Below, piece by piece: positions 1 through 9,144 of a DNA stretch of 36,069 nt; positions within the stretch are counted from its first letter, which is position 1; every line of letters starts with the position of its first letter. The position numbers were made by a program, and so were the translations under genes. This DNA is from Planctomycetota bacterium (GTDB lineage: Bacteria > Planctomycetota > UBA1135 > GCA-002686595): positions 1-36,069 of the forward strand of contig VGZD01000031.1 in NCBI GenBank assembly GCA_016872715.1, read 5' to 3'. The notes beneath the pieces are model-generated. The model saw only the letters and a list, made by a program, of their open reading frames with translations. It did not search any database and was not told the origin of the DNA.

Positions 1-1706
1 CCTGACGAAGCGACGAGCGCCGCGTCGATGCGCGGACCGCCGACGAGCGTCTGGGGCGTCTTGTAGGGAGACTCGAGCAACCGCAGCTTCCGCTGCAAGC
101 GCGCCAAGGCCAGCATGCCGTCTTGCCTCAGGGCGGAGGCGAACTCCTCGGATGCGAGGCCGTCGACCTGATGTCCGCCGTAGGTGATGAAGTTGAAGAC
201 GAAGCCGAGCTTCCCGAGCTCTTCCGGGAAGCGCTTCATCTGTTCGTCGGTCATTCCGGTGGTGTCCCAGTTGAACGATGGCGACAAGTTGTACGCGAGC
301 ATCTTGTCTGGGAATTCCGCGTGGATCGCCTCGGCGAATTCGCGCGCCTCGTCGAGATTCGCGGTAGCCGTCTCCATCCAGAGGATGTCGGCGAACGGCG
401 CCGCGGCCAGCGACTTGGCGATCGCATAATGCAGGCCGTCTCGCACCTGATAGTACCCGTCCGGCGTCTTGGCATGCTCGGCGTCCCACGCGATGGTGAT
501 GCCCAAGGAAGCGGCGGCGGCCTTGGCCGCGAACCACGACGCGTGCTCCGCGAACGCCGCCCACTGTCCGGAAGTCATGGCGAGCGTCTCGCCCTGACTC
601 GCTCGGAACGCGATCACGTCGCCGACGGCCTGCCCATAGGTCTTCAGCCCAGCAGCGTGCTGCCACACATCGACGAAGCGGCTGCTGATCTTGTCGAGCA
701 GCGCCTCGGCGTTCGTGCCCTTGCCGTTCTCGTAGGCCTGCACCTCGTTCTCGAGGGCCGCCATGAGGCCGGTCGCCTTCAGCCACTCCTCGGCCGCGGC
801 GAATTCCTCGTTGGACAGCTTGACCATCTGATGGCCATTGATGTCCGCGATGCCGAGCGCGTGAATCCGCCGCATGATCGCGAACGTCGCGGCACGGTAC
901 GTCGGCACGCCGAGGTTGGTCGAGCCGAGCACGAACGGCTGATCCCTTTCGTCGCCACACCCGTCGAGGAGGTTGGCCGCCTCGGCATCCGTGCGGGCGA
1001 CGATGATGCCGGGCACGCCCATGACGTCGAGCTGAAAGCGCGCGGCGTTCAGCCGCATGATCTGCTCCTGCTCGGCGACGAGGACCTTCCCGCCCTGATG
1101 CCCGCACTTCTTCACGCCCGGCTTCTGGTCTTCGATGTGGTAGCCGGTGACGCCGACTTCCACGAAGCGGCGAATGAGGTTGCGGACGTGGGCATCGCCA
1201 CCGTGGCCCGTGTCGGCATCCGCGATGATGAAGGGCCGGTAGTCGATCTCGGGCGTCGCCGCGCGCTGCTCTTCGCTCATGCGCGCGCGCGCGAACTGCT
1301 GGTTCTTGTCGGCCGTCAGCAGCGCGCGGACGATCGCGGAGGCTTCGTCCGGCACCTGATTCAGCGGGTAGCTCGCGAGGTCGGCACCGGGGTCCTCGGT
1401 GATGCTGCCCTTGGCCGACGTGGCCCATCCGCCGAGGTAGATCCCCTCGATGCCCATGCGCTTGATGTTGACCGCCTGACCCGGTGAGTACGGGCCGAAC
1501 GTCGTGATCGACTTGCGGGCGGCGAAGAGCTCGCGCAAGCGGTCGTAGAAGGCCTCGGCGCACGTTCTGGCGACGGCGTAGTCGGGCGCGATGCGTCCGC
1601 GCTGCTCGGCGACCTGCCGAGCCGAGTACAGGCGGATCAGCCCCTTGAAGCGGGGCTTCGCGAAATACTGGCCGATGTCCTTGATCTGCTGATCGAGTCC
1701 GCTCAT
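1..1706 (-). CDS. aceA: Isocitrate lyase, C-terminus cut by window edge
   Basis: Cleaves isocitrate to succinate and glyoxylate, the first step of the glyoxylate shunt. I translated it from the ATG at 1706 down to base 3 without a stop, giving 568 residues; the C-terminus lies outside the window. The catalytic signature KKCGH is present with the cysteine at residue 201, preceded by the ADADTGHGG substrate/metal loop and followed by the VARTDAEAA strand. Already at 568 residues it is longer than the short E. coli form (about 430), so it belongs to the longer eukaryote/Mycobacterium-AceA2-like class. A GGGAAG ribosome site sits 8 nt before the start. It follows malate synthase by 12 nt on the same strand, so the two form a glyoxylate shunt operon. 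Function is secure; the subclass is from memory. Confidence 0.95.
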   Translation of the reverse strand, partial: MSGLDQQIKDIGQYFAKPRFKGLIRLYSARQVAEQRGRIAPDYAVARTCAEAFYDRLRELFAARKSITTFGPYSPGQAVNIKRMGIEGIYLGGWATSAKGSITEDPGADLASYPLNQVPDEASAIVRALLTADKNQQFARARMSEEQRAATPEIDYRPFIIADADTGHGGDAHVRNLIRRFVEVGVTGYHIEDQKPGVKKCGHQGGKVLVAEQEQIMRLNAARFQLDVMGVPGIIVARTDAEAANLLDGCGDERDQPFVLGSTNLGVPTYRAATFAIMRRIHALGIADINGHQMVKLSNEEFAAAEEWLKATGLMAALENEVQAYENGKGTNAEALLDKISSRFVDVWQHAAGLKTYGQAVGDVIAFRASQGETLAMTSGQWAAFAEHASWFAAKAAAASLGITIAWDAEHAKTPDGYYQVRDGLHYAIAKSLAAAPFADILWMETATANLDEAREFAEAIHAEFPDKMLAYNLSPSFNWDTTGMTDEQMKRFPEELGKLGFVFNFITYGGHQVDGLASEEFASALRQDGMLALARLQRKLRLLESPYKTPQTLVGGPRIDAALVASS

Positions 1707-1718
1707 GTGTTGACTTCC

Positions 1719-3653
1719 CTAGTGCGCAGCGATCGGGAGCTCCCGATCGAAGTCGAGGTTTTCCGTGATTCGGGTGCCGTCGCGAAGGAACGCCTCCGCC
1801 AGCATCGAAATGCGCCGCTCGGCCTCGGCGAGATTGGCGTTGTTCAAGTTGATGTTGAGCAGGTCGATGTACCACGGCAGCTTCGTGTCGAGCGTGACGT
1901 ACCTCTCGACGATCGCGCGCGCGATCGGCAGCGTCGTGGCCTTCGACCCATTGTGCACGTCGCGGTGGCCCGCCTTCAGCAGCTTGCCGTACTCCTCGAT
2001 CAACAAGCGTGCGAACAGCGCCGCACGGAACTTGTCTCCCGCCGCGACTCCGATCGGATCGGCTTCGGTGAGCGCGGCGCCCTTGTGCAGCCATTCCCAC
2101 AGGATGCTGAGCCGGATTTCGCCGGTCGCCATGTCTTCCATCAGATACAGCACGTCATCGTTGCCGAAGTGGTCGGCCGGTTTCAGCGCCGCGGCTTGCA
2201 TGCCTTGACCAAAGGCGTTGCCGTACTGCAGGGCCACGCTCAGCAGGTCGCGCGCTCCGCGAATGGTGCGCGCGGCAGGCTCCAGCAGCGTCAGTCCGTC
2301 CGCATCGGCCTGCGTGTAGGTGAGGGCTGGAAATGCGCGGCCGAGCTGGTTGGCCGCGCCCGCCTTTTCCCACACGGGCCGGACGATGTGGACCATTTTC
2401 CAGTGCGCGACCCACTTGCCGCTCGCCCCTTCGCGTTGCTCGCGCTCGGCACCGGCGACCGCGCGCTTCATGCTGGCCGCGACCCCGGCCTCGGAGCCGA
2501 CCGGGATGTTCGGCTCCATTCCGCCTTGCCACAGGGCGCAGTAGCCCGACTGCTCGGGAGTGTTCACGGCTCGGCGAACGCGGTCCTCGTAGTTCCGCAT
2601 GTAGCCGTAGGTCATCGTGATGGTGTCGATGTTCGGATTGATGAACGAGGGGTCCCACGCCATCGCGTCGGACACGCTGTTGATGTAATCCCAACGGCCG
2701 GTGTTGAAGCCGACGAAGTGCTGGCCGAGCGCTGCGCGGATCTCCATCAGTTGGAAGCTCGCCTCGAGCTGCTCCACGAGCACGTAGGCCTTGATCGTGC
2801 CGCCGACCAACCCCAGGTGCCGCTCGAGCGCATCGAGGATGTCGCCCCACAGCGCGGCCTCTTCCGCGGTCTGGATTTTCGGGAGATAGAGCACCAGCGA
2901 GGCGCGCGCCGCCCGCAGCGCGTGATGATTGTTCACGACGTAGAGCGTCGCATCGACGATCGAGGCCGAGAAGCTGGTGCCGTCGCCAAAGCGGATGTGA
3001 CGGTCGTCCAGATGCAGTCCGCGGGCGCGGAAGATCTTGGTGGTGAATCCCAGCTGCCGCTTCCAGTCGTCGATGATCGGCCGCCCCAGAAACCCGCGCG
3101 CCCACGCGTTCATTTCCCCCGCGACGAGCTGTGCGACCGCCGTGAAGGCCGGGTCACCATGGATCGCGAGCTTGAGGTTGCGCTGGTTGTCGAGCGACAT
3201 CGTGCCCGTCTGGCCGAGGGCATCCTCGCCGTCGAACATCCAGCCGTCGGCGCCCGAGAGCAGCGCGTACGCCACGTTCCGAATGCTCGATTCGAGGGGC
3301 GCTAGGGGCTTGGCCGCCGGTCCGGTGCCCTGAATCCACTGACGCTGCAGGTCGGGGGGAATCGCGCTGCCGGAAAAGCGCCCCGCGCGGGCGTCGCGCA
3401 CCGTGAGCTTGGTGCGGCCGATGGTCGCGGCCGGATCGAGGAACGAGATCCGCGCACCGCTCTTGGCCCGTTCGATCCGGCGCCGGATGCGAGCGGCCAT
3501 GAGGGCCTTGCGGTCGGCGTCGAGCCCGGACAAGGCCTGAAGTGCCGCGAGCGCCTCGGGCGTCAGCACGTCGGGGTAGGCCGCGCACAGGCCCCCTCGA
3601 ACCACCAAGGACCGAGGGGCGTTCCCGGTCGGTCGTGTCTGGTCAGCGCTCAT
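1719..3653 (-). CDS. aceB: Malate synthase (A-like, extended)
   Basis: Condenses glyoxylate with acetyl-CoA to malate, the second step of the glyoxylate shunt. The 644-residue product carries the malate synthase landmarks in order: GWMFDGEDALGQ, a long central barrel, IKAYVLVEQLEA (catalytic arginine region equivalent), GFNTGRWDYI, and near the C-terminus MEDMATGEIR with the probable catalytic aspartate. It is about 110 residues longer than E. coli AceB (about 530), with most of the surplus after the MED motif. I chose the ATG at 3653. The frame stays open to 3947, but that extension is arginine/proline-rich and unlike a malate synthase N-terminus. The GAGGG Shine-Dalgarno lies in the arm of a strong hairpin (separate entry). 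Isocitrate lyase follows 12 nt downstream. Confidence 0.93.
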   Translation of the reverse strand: MSADQTRPTGNAPRSLVVRGGLCAAYPDVLTPEALAALQALSGLDADRKALMAARIRRRIERAKSGARISFLDPAATIGRTKLTVRDARAGRFSGSAIPPDLQRQWIQGTGPAAKPLAPLESSIRNVAYALLSGADGWMFDGEDALGQTGTMSLDNQRNLKLAIHGDPAFTAVAQLVAGEMNAWARGFLGRPIIDDWKRQLGFTTKIFRARGLHLDDRHIRFGDGTSFSASIVDATLYVVNNHHALRAARASLVLYLPKIQTAEEAALWGDILDALERHLGLVGGTIKAYVLVEQLEASFQLMEIRAALGQHFVGFNTGRWDYINSVSDAMAWDPSFINPNIDTITMTYGYMRNYEDRVRRAVNTPEQSGYCALWQGGMEPNIPVGSEAGVAASMKRAVAGAEREQREGASGKWVAHWKMVHIVRPVWEKAGAANQLGRAFPALTYTQADADGLTLLEPAARTIRGARDLLSVALQYGNAFGQGMQAAALKPADHFGNDDVLYLMEDMATGEIRLSILWEWLHKGAALTEADPIGVAAGDKFRAALFARLLIEEYGKLLKAGHRDVHNGSKATTLPIARAIVERYVTLDTKLPWYIDLLNINLNNANLAEAERRISMLAEAFLRDGTRITENLDFDRELPIAAH

Positions 3654-4003
3654 CGTTGTCGAACCCTCGCCTTCGGCAGGCACGGCCGCGGGGCCGAAGC
3701 GAGGGGGTGATCCTCGATCCGGCCGACGCCGCGCAGCCACCACTCGCCCCCACGAACAGGAACTCCGAGCGGATGGCGTCCGCCGGAGGCGGTCGTGCTC
3801 GACCGCGGCGTGGAGGGTCGCTACGGCGGACCCGTCCGTCAAGTGGCTTCCAGCGTCCGGCGCGGGCCGCGGACGAGGCGCCACTTCGGCCGCGCGGCGG
3901 CGGTTGACGCCCGCCGGTCTCGCACGAAGATGGCGGACATGCCGCACGCCCGACGTGACGGTCGCGCGCAGACGTCGTCTCGACTTCAGACTCAGGAGGT
4001 CCC
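3654..4003. other. Divergent intergenic region, aceBA / secreted protein
   Basis: 350 bp between divergent starts. It holds the malate synthase leader hairpin at 3664-3706 and, at its right end, a strong AGGAGG ribosome site (3994-3999) for the plus-strand gene at 4004. Open frames here are arginine/proline-rich and look non-coding. No recognised operator or tRNA was seen. Confidence 0.5.
3664..3706 (-). promoter_or_regulatory. 5' leader hairpin sequestering the malate synthase RBS
   Basis: In the mRNA sense (minus strand) CCCTCGCTTCGGC is followed, after a 15-nt loop, by GCCGAAGGCGAGGG. This gives 13 base pairs with one bulged G. The 3' arm contains the only good Shine-Dalgarno (GAGGG, 10 nt before the ATG at 3653), so folding would hide the ribosome site. 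It may be a translational control element for the glyoxylate shunt operon. The structure is read directly; the regulatory role is inference. Confidence 0.5.
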
Positions 4004-5137
4004 ATGAGAGCCCTGCCCCTGTTCCTCGCTGGCTTGATGTTCACAGCGCTCGCTGCGCCTGCACGAGCGCAGGGTTGCTCGCAGCCCGGCCTGTACTTCC
4101 TCAAGAACGACAACCTCGCCGACGTTCCCGGCACGGCCAGTGTCTCGATCATCCCCGGCCTGTGCGAGGGCGAGGCGATGGGCTGCGTGTTCGACGTCTC
4201 CGGCCAGCAGTTCTCGAGCGAGGTCCGCGTCGCATCGGTCGCGGGCGCGTTCATCAACAACGTCAACGCCGCCGGAATCTCGGCCATCGTCAACCTGAAG
4301 CTCTACGACGGCGTGACGTGGGCCGGCACGACGCCCGTGCTCGGCACCGAGGTGCTCGATTTCGAGAGCGCCACGGGCGCGAGCCTGCAGTTCAACTCCA
4401 GCGGCATCAACACCGTCGACCTCTCGAACCTCAACGTGCGCGTCACGTCGGGCAAGCTCGTCGTCGCGTTCTTCATGGAGATGAACAACGGCGGCGGCTC
4501 GTGCGCGACGGGCTACACGACGAACTTCGCGACGGACAACGCGCTGCCGCCGTGCAGCGGTTCGTGCTCGCCCGCGCGCAAGAACCTGATCTTCATCCAA
4601 GGACAGGGCTGGCGCGACGCGACCAACGCCACGGTGTCGGGAATTCCCATCTGCTCGTGCTACTACGCGGGCAATTGGATCATCCGCTCCTGCGTCGAGC
4701 CGATCGGCTTCCCGCGCACCTACTGCACGGGCAAGCTCAACTCGGCCAACTGCGTTCCCGCGATCGGCTGGACCGGCACGGCAACGCTGACGAGTGGCCC
4801 GGACAACTTCCACGTGCGCTGCACCAACGTGATCAACAACCGCTCGGGCCTCTTCTATTGGGGCACGAGCTCTTCCGCCGCGCCGTTCCTCGGCGGGACC
4901 CTGTGCGTCGCGCAGCCCGTGCGCCGCACGGGCGTGCAGAACTCCGGCGGGAGCTCGACGGGCCTAAACTGCAACACCGGCGCCTACGACTACTACTTCA
5001 CGCACGCCTACGCCGCGGCGAACGCCGTGGCGCCGGGCATCGACTACTACGGCCAGTACTGGATGCGTGATCCGCAGAATTTCGACGGCACCGGGGCCTC
5101 GCTCTCCAACGCCATCCGCTTCCGCTTCGCACCGTGA
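4004..5137 (+). CDS. Secreted protein with shared YCT-type C-terminal domain
   Basis: No assigned function. The 377-residue product begins with a clear Sec signal peptide (hydrophobic residues 4-18, cleavage expected near ARAQG at 21-24). The mature N-terminal part (about 25-235) is rich in Asn, Gly, Ser and Cys and looks like a beta-sandwich extracellular domain. Residues 240-377 form a separate module starting YCTGK and ending in the FRFRFAP-like tail; a clear homologue forms the end of the convergent M28 peptidase next door. The start is well fixed: AGGAGG lies four nucleotides before the ATG. Likely exported to the periplasm or cell surface, possibly disulfide-bonded. It stands alone on its strand, converging on the peptidase with a 42-bp gap. 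Confidence 0.85.
   Translation: MRALPLFLAGLMFTALAAPARAQGCSQPGLYFLKNDNLADVPGTASVSIIPGLCEGEAMGCVFDVSGQQFSSEVRVASVAGAFINNVNAAGISAIVNLKLYDGVTWAGTTPVLGTEVLDFESATGASLQFNSSGINTVDLSNLNVRVTSGKLVVAFFMEMNNGGGSCATGYTTNFATDNALPPCSGSCSPARKNLIFIQGQGWRDATNATVSGIPICSCYYAGNWIIRSCVEPIGFPRTYCTGKLNSANCVPAIGWTGTATLTSGPDNFHVRCTNVINNRSGLFYWGTSSSAAPFLGGTLCVAQPVRRTGVQNSGGSSTGLNCNTGAYDYYFTHAYAAANAVAPGIDYYGQYWMRDPQNFDGTGASLSNAIRFRFAP
4721..5134 (+). other. Shared C-terminal domain, copy A
   Basis: Residues 240-377 of the secreted protein. Landmarks shared with copy B at 5183-5590: YCT.K at the start, C.PAI, a NNRSGL/NQRSGL block followed by an FYWG/FYGY-type aromatic stretch, GG..C, a second SGG block followed by C, a Y..Q.W.RD block and a final RFR tail. 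Four cysteines align between the copies. The rest of the two proteins is unrelated, so this is a mobile module. Confidence 0.75.
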
Positions 5138-5179
5138 GGCTCCTCGCCGCTGCCGCGCTCGTGCGCGGGACCCATCGCG

Positions 5180-7852
5180 CTACGGGCAGACACGGAAGCG
5201 CACCGCGTCCGTGATGCCGATCCCGCCCGTCGAGGCCGAGTCGCGGTACCAGAACTGCGCGTAGACATCGACGCCGATCGAGAGGGCCTGATCGACGCCG
5301 CCCTGAATGCGCGAGTTGAAGTCGTACGCAAACGTGCCGCTGCAGTCGTCGGGGCCAACGTTGCCGCCGCTCGAGGGGAGGCCGACGCGAAGCACGGGAC
5401 TGGCGGTGCACTTCACGCCACCGGCGAACGCCGTCGCGGCCGCGGAGTAGCCGTAGAACAGTAGACCGCTGCGCTGGTTGAGCAGTTGAGTGGCCGTGAG
5501 CAGGAACGGTGCGGGAGCGCTGAGGCTCGCGCTGCCGAGTGCGGCGATCGCCGGCGTGCATCCTTGGCTGTTCGTCTTCGCCGTGCAGTACACGACCGGC
5601 AGCGGACAATTGAACGTGCCCGGCGTCGTCTCCACGAGCCGCAGGTCGTCGATGTTCCAGCCGCCGAACGCGATGCCTGCGTCGGATTGCAGGCTGAACT
5701 CGACCTGCACGGCGGGATTGCCGGCGGCGAGAGCGCTGATGTCGAGGCTGACGGGCACCCACGAGGTGTCCACATGGTCGGCCGCGGCGGAGTTGGACCA
5801 CACGAGCGTGCCGTTGACCTTGATGCGAGCCTTGTCGTGCAACGCAGACTCGACGGTCAGCCAGCGCCGGAACTCGAGCTGCACGCGCGTGGCCAGGCTG
5901 CAGTCGATCGGCGGCGAGCGCAGCCAGCAGTGGGAGCTGTTGGAGTAGTCGCCGTACCAGCCGAGCGAGCCGGCGAGATCATTGCCCCAGCAGCGGTTTC
6001 CGGAGAAGGCGGCCCCCGGATCGCCCGACAGTCCGCCGGGCTGCCAGCGCTGCCAGTCGTTCTGCCCGGCGATCGCACCGCTCGTCCAGCCGTTGTGCGT
6101 CGCTTCCTCGAACTGCGTGGCGTAGAGGATCGTGCGCGTGCCGACGAAGAACTTGTGCGGCGGAACGCCCGCGCCTTGCCCCTCGGGGGACACCTCGTTC
6201 GCGCCCGAGCTGTCCGTCGCCTCGATCCAGTACCACACTTCGAGCGGCGATCCGAAGGTCGGCAGCGAGGCGCTCCAGATCGAGCCGCTCGCGCTCATCG
6301 CGCGCGAGTGCCAGCTCAGCCCGAGGTCGCCGCTGTAGTGCAGCGTCGCGCCCGTGACGGTGGCCCCGTTCGAGCTCGTGATCGTCGCGCTCACGAGGTA
6401 CGGCCCCGTCGCATCGGTCGTGTTCGGGAGCGGCATGTGGGAGATCGTCATGTCGACCGGCTCCGCGAGCGTCGCGCCACAGGCGACCACGCCACTGGTG
6501 ATCATGTGCGCGAGATCGAAGTCGTTGGTCGAGGCGGGATAGGCGTCGCTGGGCGTGTGAATCTGCGAGAAGTACTGCTGCAGGTCCTCGAAGAAGAACG
6601 CGGCGGGAAAGCCCAGCGCATTGAACGAAGCGTGGTCGGAGCTCCCGGCCGCGAGAATGCCGGTCTTGGCGGTCCAGTTCGGCACGTACAGGGGCGCGGT
6701 CTGGAGGCAGAACGAGGTCAGCAGGCCCGACGTGTTGTTGACGCACAGGTCGGCGTCGCGCGTGTCGCCCGCGGCGCGGTACGCGATCATGTCCAGATTG
6801 AGCATCCCGACGACCTCGCGCCCCTGCGCGACCAGTTGCTGCGCCTGAGCGGCGGAACCGAGCAGTCCGTACTCCTCGCCCGAGAACCACACCAGTCGGA
6901 TCGAGTTCTCGAACGGACCGGCGAGCGCGAGCACGCGCGCGATCTCGAGCACGCCCATGCTGCCGCTGGTGTTGTCGTCGGCGCCGGGAGCGGAGGCGCT
7001 CGTGCCGGAGCTGTAGTTGCGCGTGTCGAAGTGCGCGCCGAACACGACGAAGCGGTTGGGGTAGCGCACGCCGGGAATGTCGACCACCACGTTCGCGCCG
7101 TGCTGCGCATCCCACGTGTGGGTCGTCGGCGCATAGCCGAGCGCTTGCAGCCGCGCGACCAATTGGGCGCGGCCCGCGCCGAAGTTGGCGAGGTTGCGCG
7201 AGTCCCGGTTGGTCCACGAGGTCGCGAAGAGCTGCGTGGTCGCCTGCAAGTTGGCCTTCGAAACGGAATTGACGAGCGTCTGGATGCGCGGATCCGCACC
7301 GAGCAGCGCGGCGACGCCGCCCGCGGGCGCCAGCAGCGGTCCCGCGGAGAGCGACGCAGCCATGGCGGCGAGGGGCGAGCCCGGAGGAGGCGGGGCGGCG
7401 GGGAGGATCGCGCGCCGCGCGATCGCGGTGTGACCGGCGTGGCACGTGCGACCGGGTCGCAGGCTCTCGGGATACTCGTCGAGGTCGACCGGCACGCCGA
7501 CGAGCGCGAGCCGGTCCTTGCGGAAGTGGATGCGACCGGCGGAGTCGACATCGGCGCTCACATCGGCGTGCGCGAGGTCGACGAGGAACAGCGGATCCTC
7601 CGCGCCGAGCGCCGCGAGCTCCGTCACGGCGATGCCGCGCTCGTTCAGCGCCGCCACGTCCGCGCGCGTCAGCGCGCCGACGGCGAACGTGCCAGCGTCG
7701 TGCCAGAGCTCGCCCGCGCGTGCGATGCGCTCGATGAGCTGCGCCTCGCCCTCGTGTTCGACGACCACCGGAACTCGACGCTCCGCGGGCGGGCCGGACA
7801 CGGATTGGACGAGGGACGCCGTCGCGGTGCACAGAAGGGCGAGTTGGATCAT
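5180..7852 (-). CDS. Secreted M28-family zinc aminopeptidase, multidomain
   Basis: Predicted secreted metallo-exopeptidase of 890 residues. Order: signal peptide (1-19), a propeptide-like region (about 20-190), an M28 catalytic domain (about 195-460), an Ig-like domain (about 465-565), a jelly-roll/MAM-like domain (about 570-745) and the shared C-terminal module (755-890). Zinc ligands and catalytic residues of the family are visible: H274 in GAHFDT, D292 in GADDNTSG, E326/E327 in FSGEEYG, D354 in LDMIAY and H432 in IHTPSD. So it should be active on peptides outside the cytoplasm. I chose the ATG at 7852 because it begins a good signal peptide; the frame is open to 7990 and no clear Shine-Dalgarno is seen. 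Substrate specificity cannot be read from sequence. Confidence 0.9.
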   Translation of the reverse strand: MIQLALLCTATASLVQSVSGPPAERRVPVVVEHEGEAQLIERIARAGELWHDAGTFAVGALTRADVAALNERGIAVTELAALGAEDPLFLVDLAHADVSADVDSAGRIHFRKDRLALVGVPVDLDEYPESLRPGRTCHAGHTAIARRAILPAAPPPPGSPLAAMAASLSAGPLLAPAGGVAALLGADPRIQTLVNSVSKANLQATTQLFATSWTNRDSRNLANFGAGRAQLVARLQALGYAPTTHTWDAQHGANVVVDIPGVRYPNRFVVFGAHFDTRNYSSGTSASAPGADDNTSGSMGVLEIARVLALAGPFENSIRLVWFSGEEYGLLGSAAQAQQLVAQGREVVGMLNLDMIAYRAAGDTRDADLCVNNTSGLLTSFCLQTAPLYVPNWTAKTGILAAGSSDHASFNALGFPAAFFFEDLQQYFSQIHTPSDAYPASTNDFDLAHMITSGVVACGATLAEPVDMTISHMPLPNTTDATGPYLVSATITSSNGATVTGATLHYSGDLGLSWHSRAMSASGSIWSASLPTFGSPLEVWYWIEATDSSGANEVSPEGQGAGVPPHKFFVGTRTILYATQFEEATHNGWTSGAIAGQNDWQRWQPGGLSGDPGAAFSGNRCWGNDLAGSLGWYGDYSNSSHCWLRSPPIDCSLATRVQLEFRRWLTVESALHDKARIKVNGTLVWSNSAAADHVDTSWVPVSLDISALAAGNPAVQVEFSLQSDAGIAFGGWNIDDLRLVETTPGTFNCPLPVVYCTAKTNSQGCTPAIAALGSASLSAPAPFLLTATQLLNQRSGLLFYGYSAAATAFAGGVKCTASPVLRVGLPSSGGNVGPDDCSGTFAYDFNSRIQGGVDQALSIGVDVYAQFWYRDSASTGGIGITDAVRFRVCP
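5183..5590 (-). other. Shared C-terminal domain, copy B
   Basis: Last 136 residues (755-890) of the M28 peptidase, homologous to copy A. The module starts YCTAK and ends FRVCP. Its position at the extreme C-terminus of both proteins suggests a sorting, anchoring or surface-attachment role, but nothing in the sequence proves this. Confidence 0.75.
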
Positions 7853-7882
7853 CGGAGAGGTTGGCGGACAGGCAGTCCGTTC

Positions 7883-7909
7883 GAGGCGACCGAGGCGACC
7901 GGGGCGACC
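7883..7909. repeat. Three 9-bp tandem repeats upstream of the peptidase
   Basis: GAGGCGACC, GAGGCGACC and GGGGCGACC in direct tandem, 30-57 nt before the M28 peptidase start. May be a leader or a protein-binding direct repeat, or a chance short repeat. Confidence 0.5.
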
Positions 7910-8024
7910 ATCCCAGAGAAGTTCGCCGCGCCGCGGCGATCCGTCAAGTTGCTCCTCTCGACCAGCGACCGGCGCCCCCGCGCGACCCACCGCCGCGCGC
8001 AGACGTCGAGCGCCCTGTCACGGC

Positions 8025-8049
8025 GAGCGCGCACCCGCTGCCCGCGCTC
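8025..8049 (-). terminator. Stem-loop at the stop codon of the thioredoxin-like gene
   Basis: GAGCGCG and CGCGCTC form a 7-bp stem with an 11-nt loop. The stem starts within the TGA of the gene that ends at 8048. There is no U-tract, so termination is uncertain; it could also stabilise the 3' end. Confidence 0.35.
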
Positions 8050-9130
8050 AGCGCAGGAGCGTTTCGAGCGCCGCGACCGCGTCGGCCACCTCCCGGCCAC
8101 AGTGCACCAGCCGACCATCGGCGTCGAGCACGGCGATCGCCCACCGTGTGCCGTACAGCGCATTTGCGTCGCTGTAAGGCGGCGGATGGAAGATCGGGAA
8201 CAGCTCCTCGACCACCGGAGCCTGTGGGACGACGCCCGTTCGCTGCTCTGGTGGGCGCATCGAGGTGTCGTACAGCACGACCGCGAACTCGCTGCGTCGC
8301 GCGTGGCTCGCCAGCGCGGCCAACGCCGGTCGGACGCGCGAGCCCGCGACGATCGGCCCGCCCCACTCGTCGAACGCGAGCAGCAGCGGCCTGCCCCGGA
8401 ACTTGGCCGCGCTGATCTGATCCGGCGGCGACTCTGCGCCGAGATCCGAGGGCCAGTCCGGCAGCAGCTCGCCGATCAGATCGAGGGGCTTGGGCGGAAC
8501 CGTCACCGGTCCGATGTCGAAGGCGTCGCGCCCCGCGGGCACGAGGAGCGTCCGCCGCTCCGCGGTTCCGTAGCCATAGCGGAACGTCCATTGGCAGGTC
8601 CCAGAGGGCAGCGGCAGGCTGAAATTCGGCGCTTCGACTTGCATCGAAATGCCGTGCAGCGACGCGGGCCGCTCCGGATGCGCGCGAAAAACTCGGACCG
8701 CGAGCGCGCGCGGCGGAGGCTCCACGGTCGTGCGCAAGCGGCCCTCCACACTCACCGCGGGAGCGAGCACGATGTCACCTCGCAAGTAGGACTCGCGCGT
8801 CGTCGGATGCACCGATGCGAAGGCGAACGCGACCAGCCGACGATCCGCCGAATAGCCGAGCAACGGCTCGTTGAACGGACTCTCGATCCACACTCCCCGC
8901 AGGCGCCCCTGCGCGTCGCTGCGCAACGGTTGTCGGTGGCCCGACGCGCCGCACGTCATCGAGCCACGCCAGCGTCCCTCGCTGAGGGTCCAGCTGTCCG
9001 CGAACTCAGCCTCCGCCACCGTGTGGCCGCTCACATCGACCACTCGCGCGTCGACCTGAACTTCCACCGTCGTCTGACACCTCCACCACGACGACGCCGC
9101 CAACACCGCGCCAACAGCTTCGAGCAACAT
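8048..9130 (-). CDS. Exported thioredoxin-fold-like protein lacking active cysteines
   Basis: Function unknown. 360 residues with a short hydrophobic N-terminus (residues 2-15), possibly a signal or anchor. The middle (about 120-215) looks like a beta-sandwich. The C-terminal third (about 215-360) resembles the AhpC/TlpA thioredoxin fold: an LPDW element, then FRGRPLLLAF and the site WGGPI at 256-260, exactly where WCGPC is expected. Both catalytic cysteines are therefore replaced, and a disulfide role is unlikely. The start at 9130 is supported by a TACGAT element six nucleotides upstream and no Shine-Dalgarno, suggesting a leaderless message. The frame is open further upstream to 9775, but that part runs antisense through the Crp gene and is rejected. 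Same strand as the M28 peptidase, 195 bp away. Confidence 0.7.
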   Translation of the reverse strand: MLLEAVGAVLAASSWWRCQTTVEVQVDARVVDVSGHTVAEAEFADSWTLSEGRWRGSMTCGASGHRQPLRSDAQGRLRGVWIESPFNEPLLGYSADRRLVAFAFASVHPTTRESYLRGDIVLAPAVSVEGRLRTTVEPPPRALAVRVFRAHPERPASLHGISMQVEAPNFSLPLPSGTCQWTFRYGYGTAERRTLLVPAGRDAFDIGPVTVPPKPLDLIGELLPDWPSDLGAESPPDQISAAKFRGRPLLLAFDEWGGPIVAGSRVRPALAALASHARRSEFAVVLYDTSMRPPEQRTGVVPQAPVVEELFPIFHPPPYSDANALYGTRWAIAVLDADGRLVHCGREVADAVAALETLLR

Positions 9131-9136
9131 GAACCG

Positions 9137-9144
9137 ATCGTAGC
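9137..9144 (-). promoter_or_regulatory. GCTACGAT -10-like element
   Basis: GCTACGAT in the minus sense with the TAnnnT hexamer at 9142-9137, six nucleotides before the ATG at 9130. At this distance transcription would start at or next to the start codon. One of six such elements in the window. Confidence 0.45.

Noticed and set aside
3654-3670. GGTTCGA-like T-loop of a tRNA on the minus strand
   Set aside because: Flanking bases cannot form the T-stem and the position is the leader of malate synthase.
3654-3947. N-terminal extension of malate synthase (open frame to 3947)
   Set aside because: Arginine/proline-rich residues unlike the family; a proper start with Shine-Dalgarno exists at 3653.
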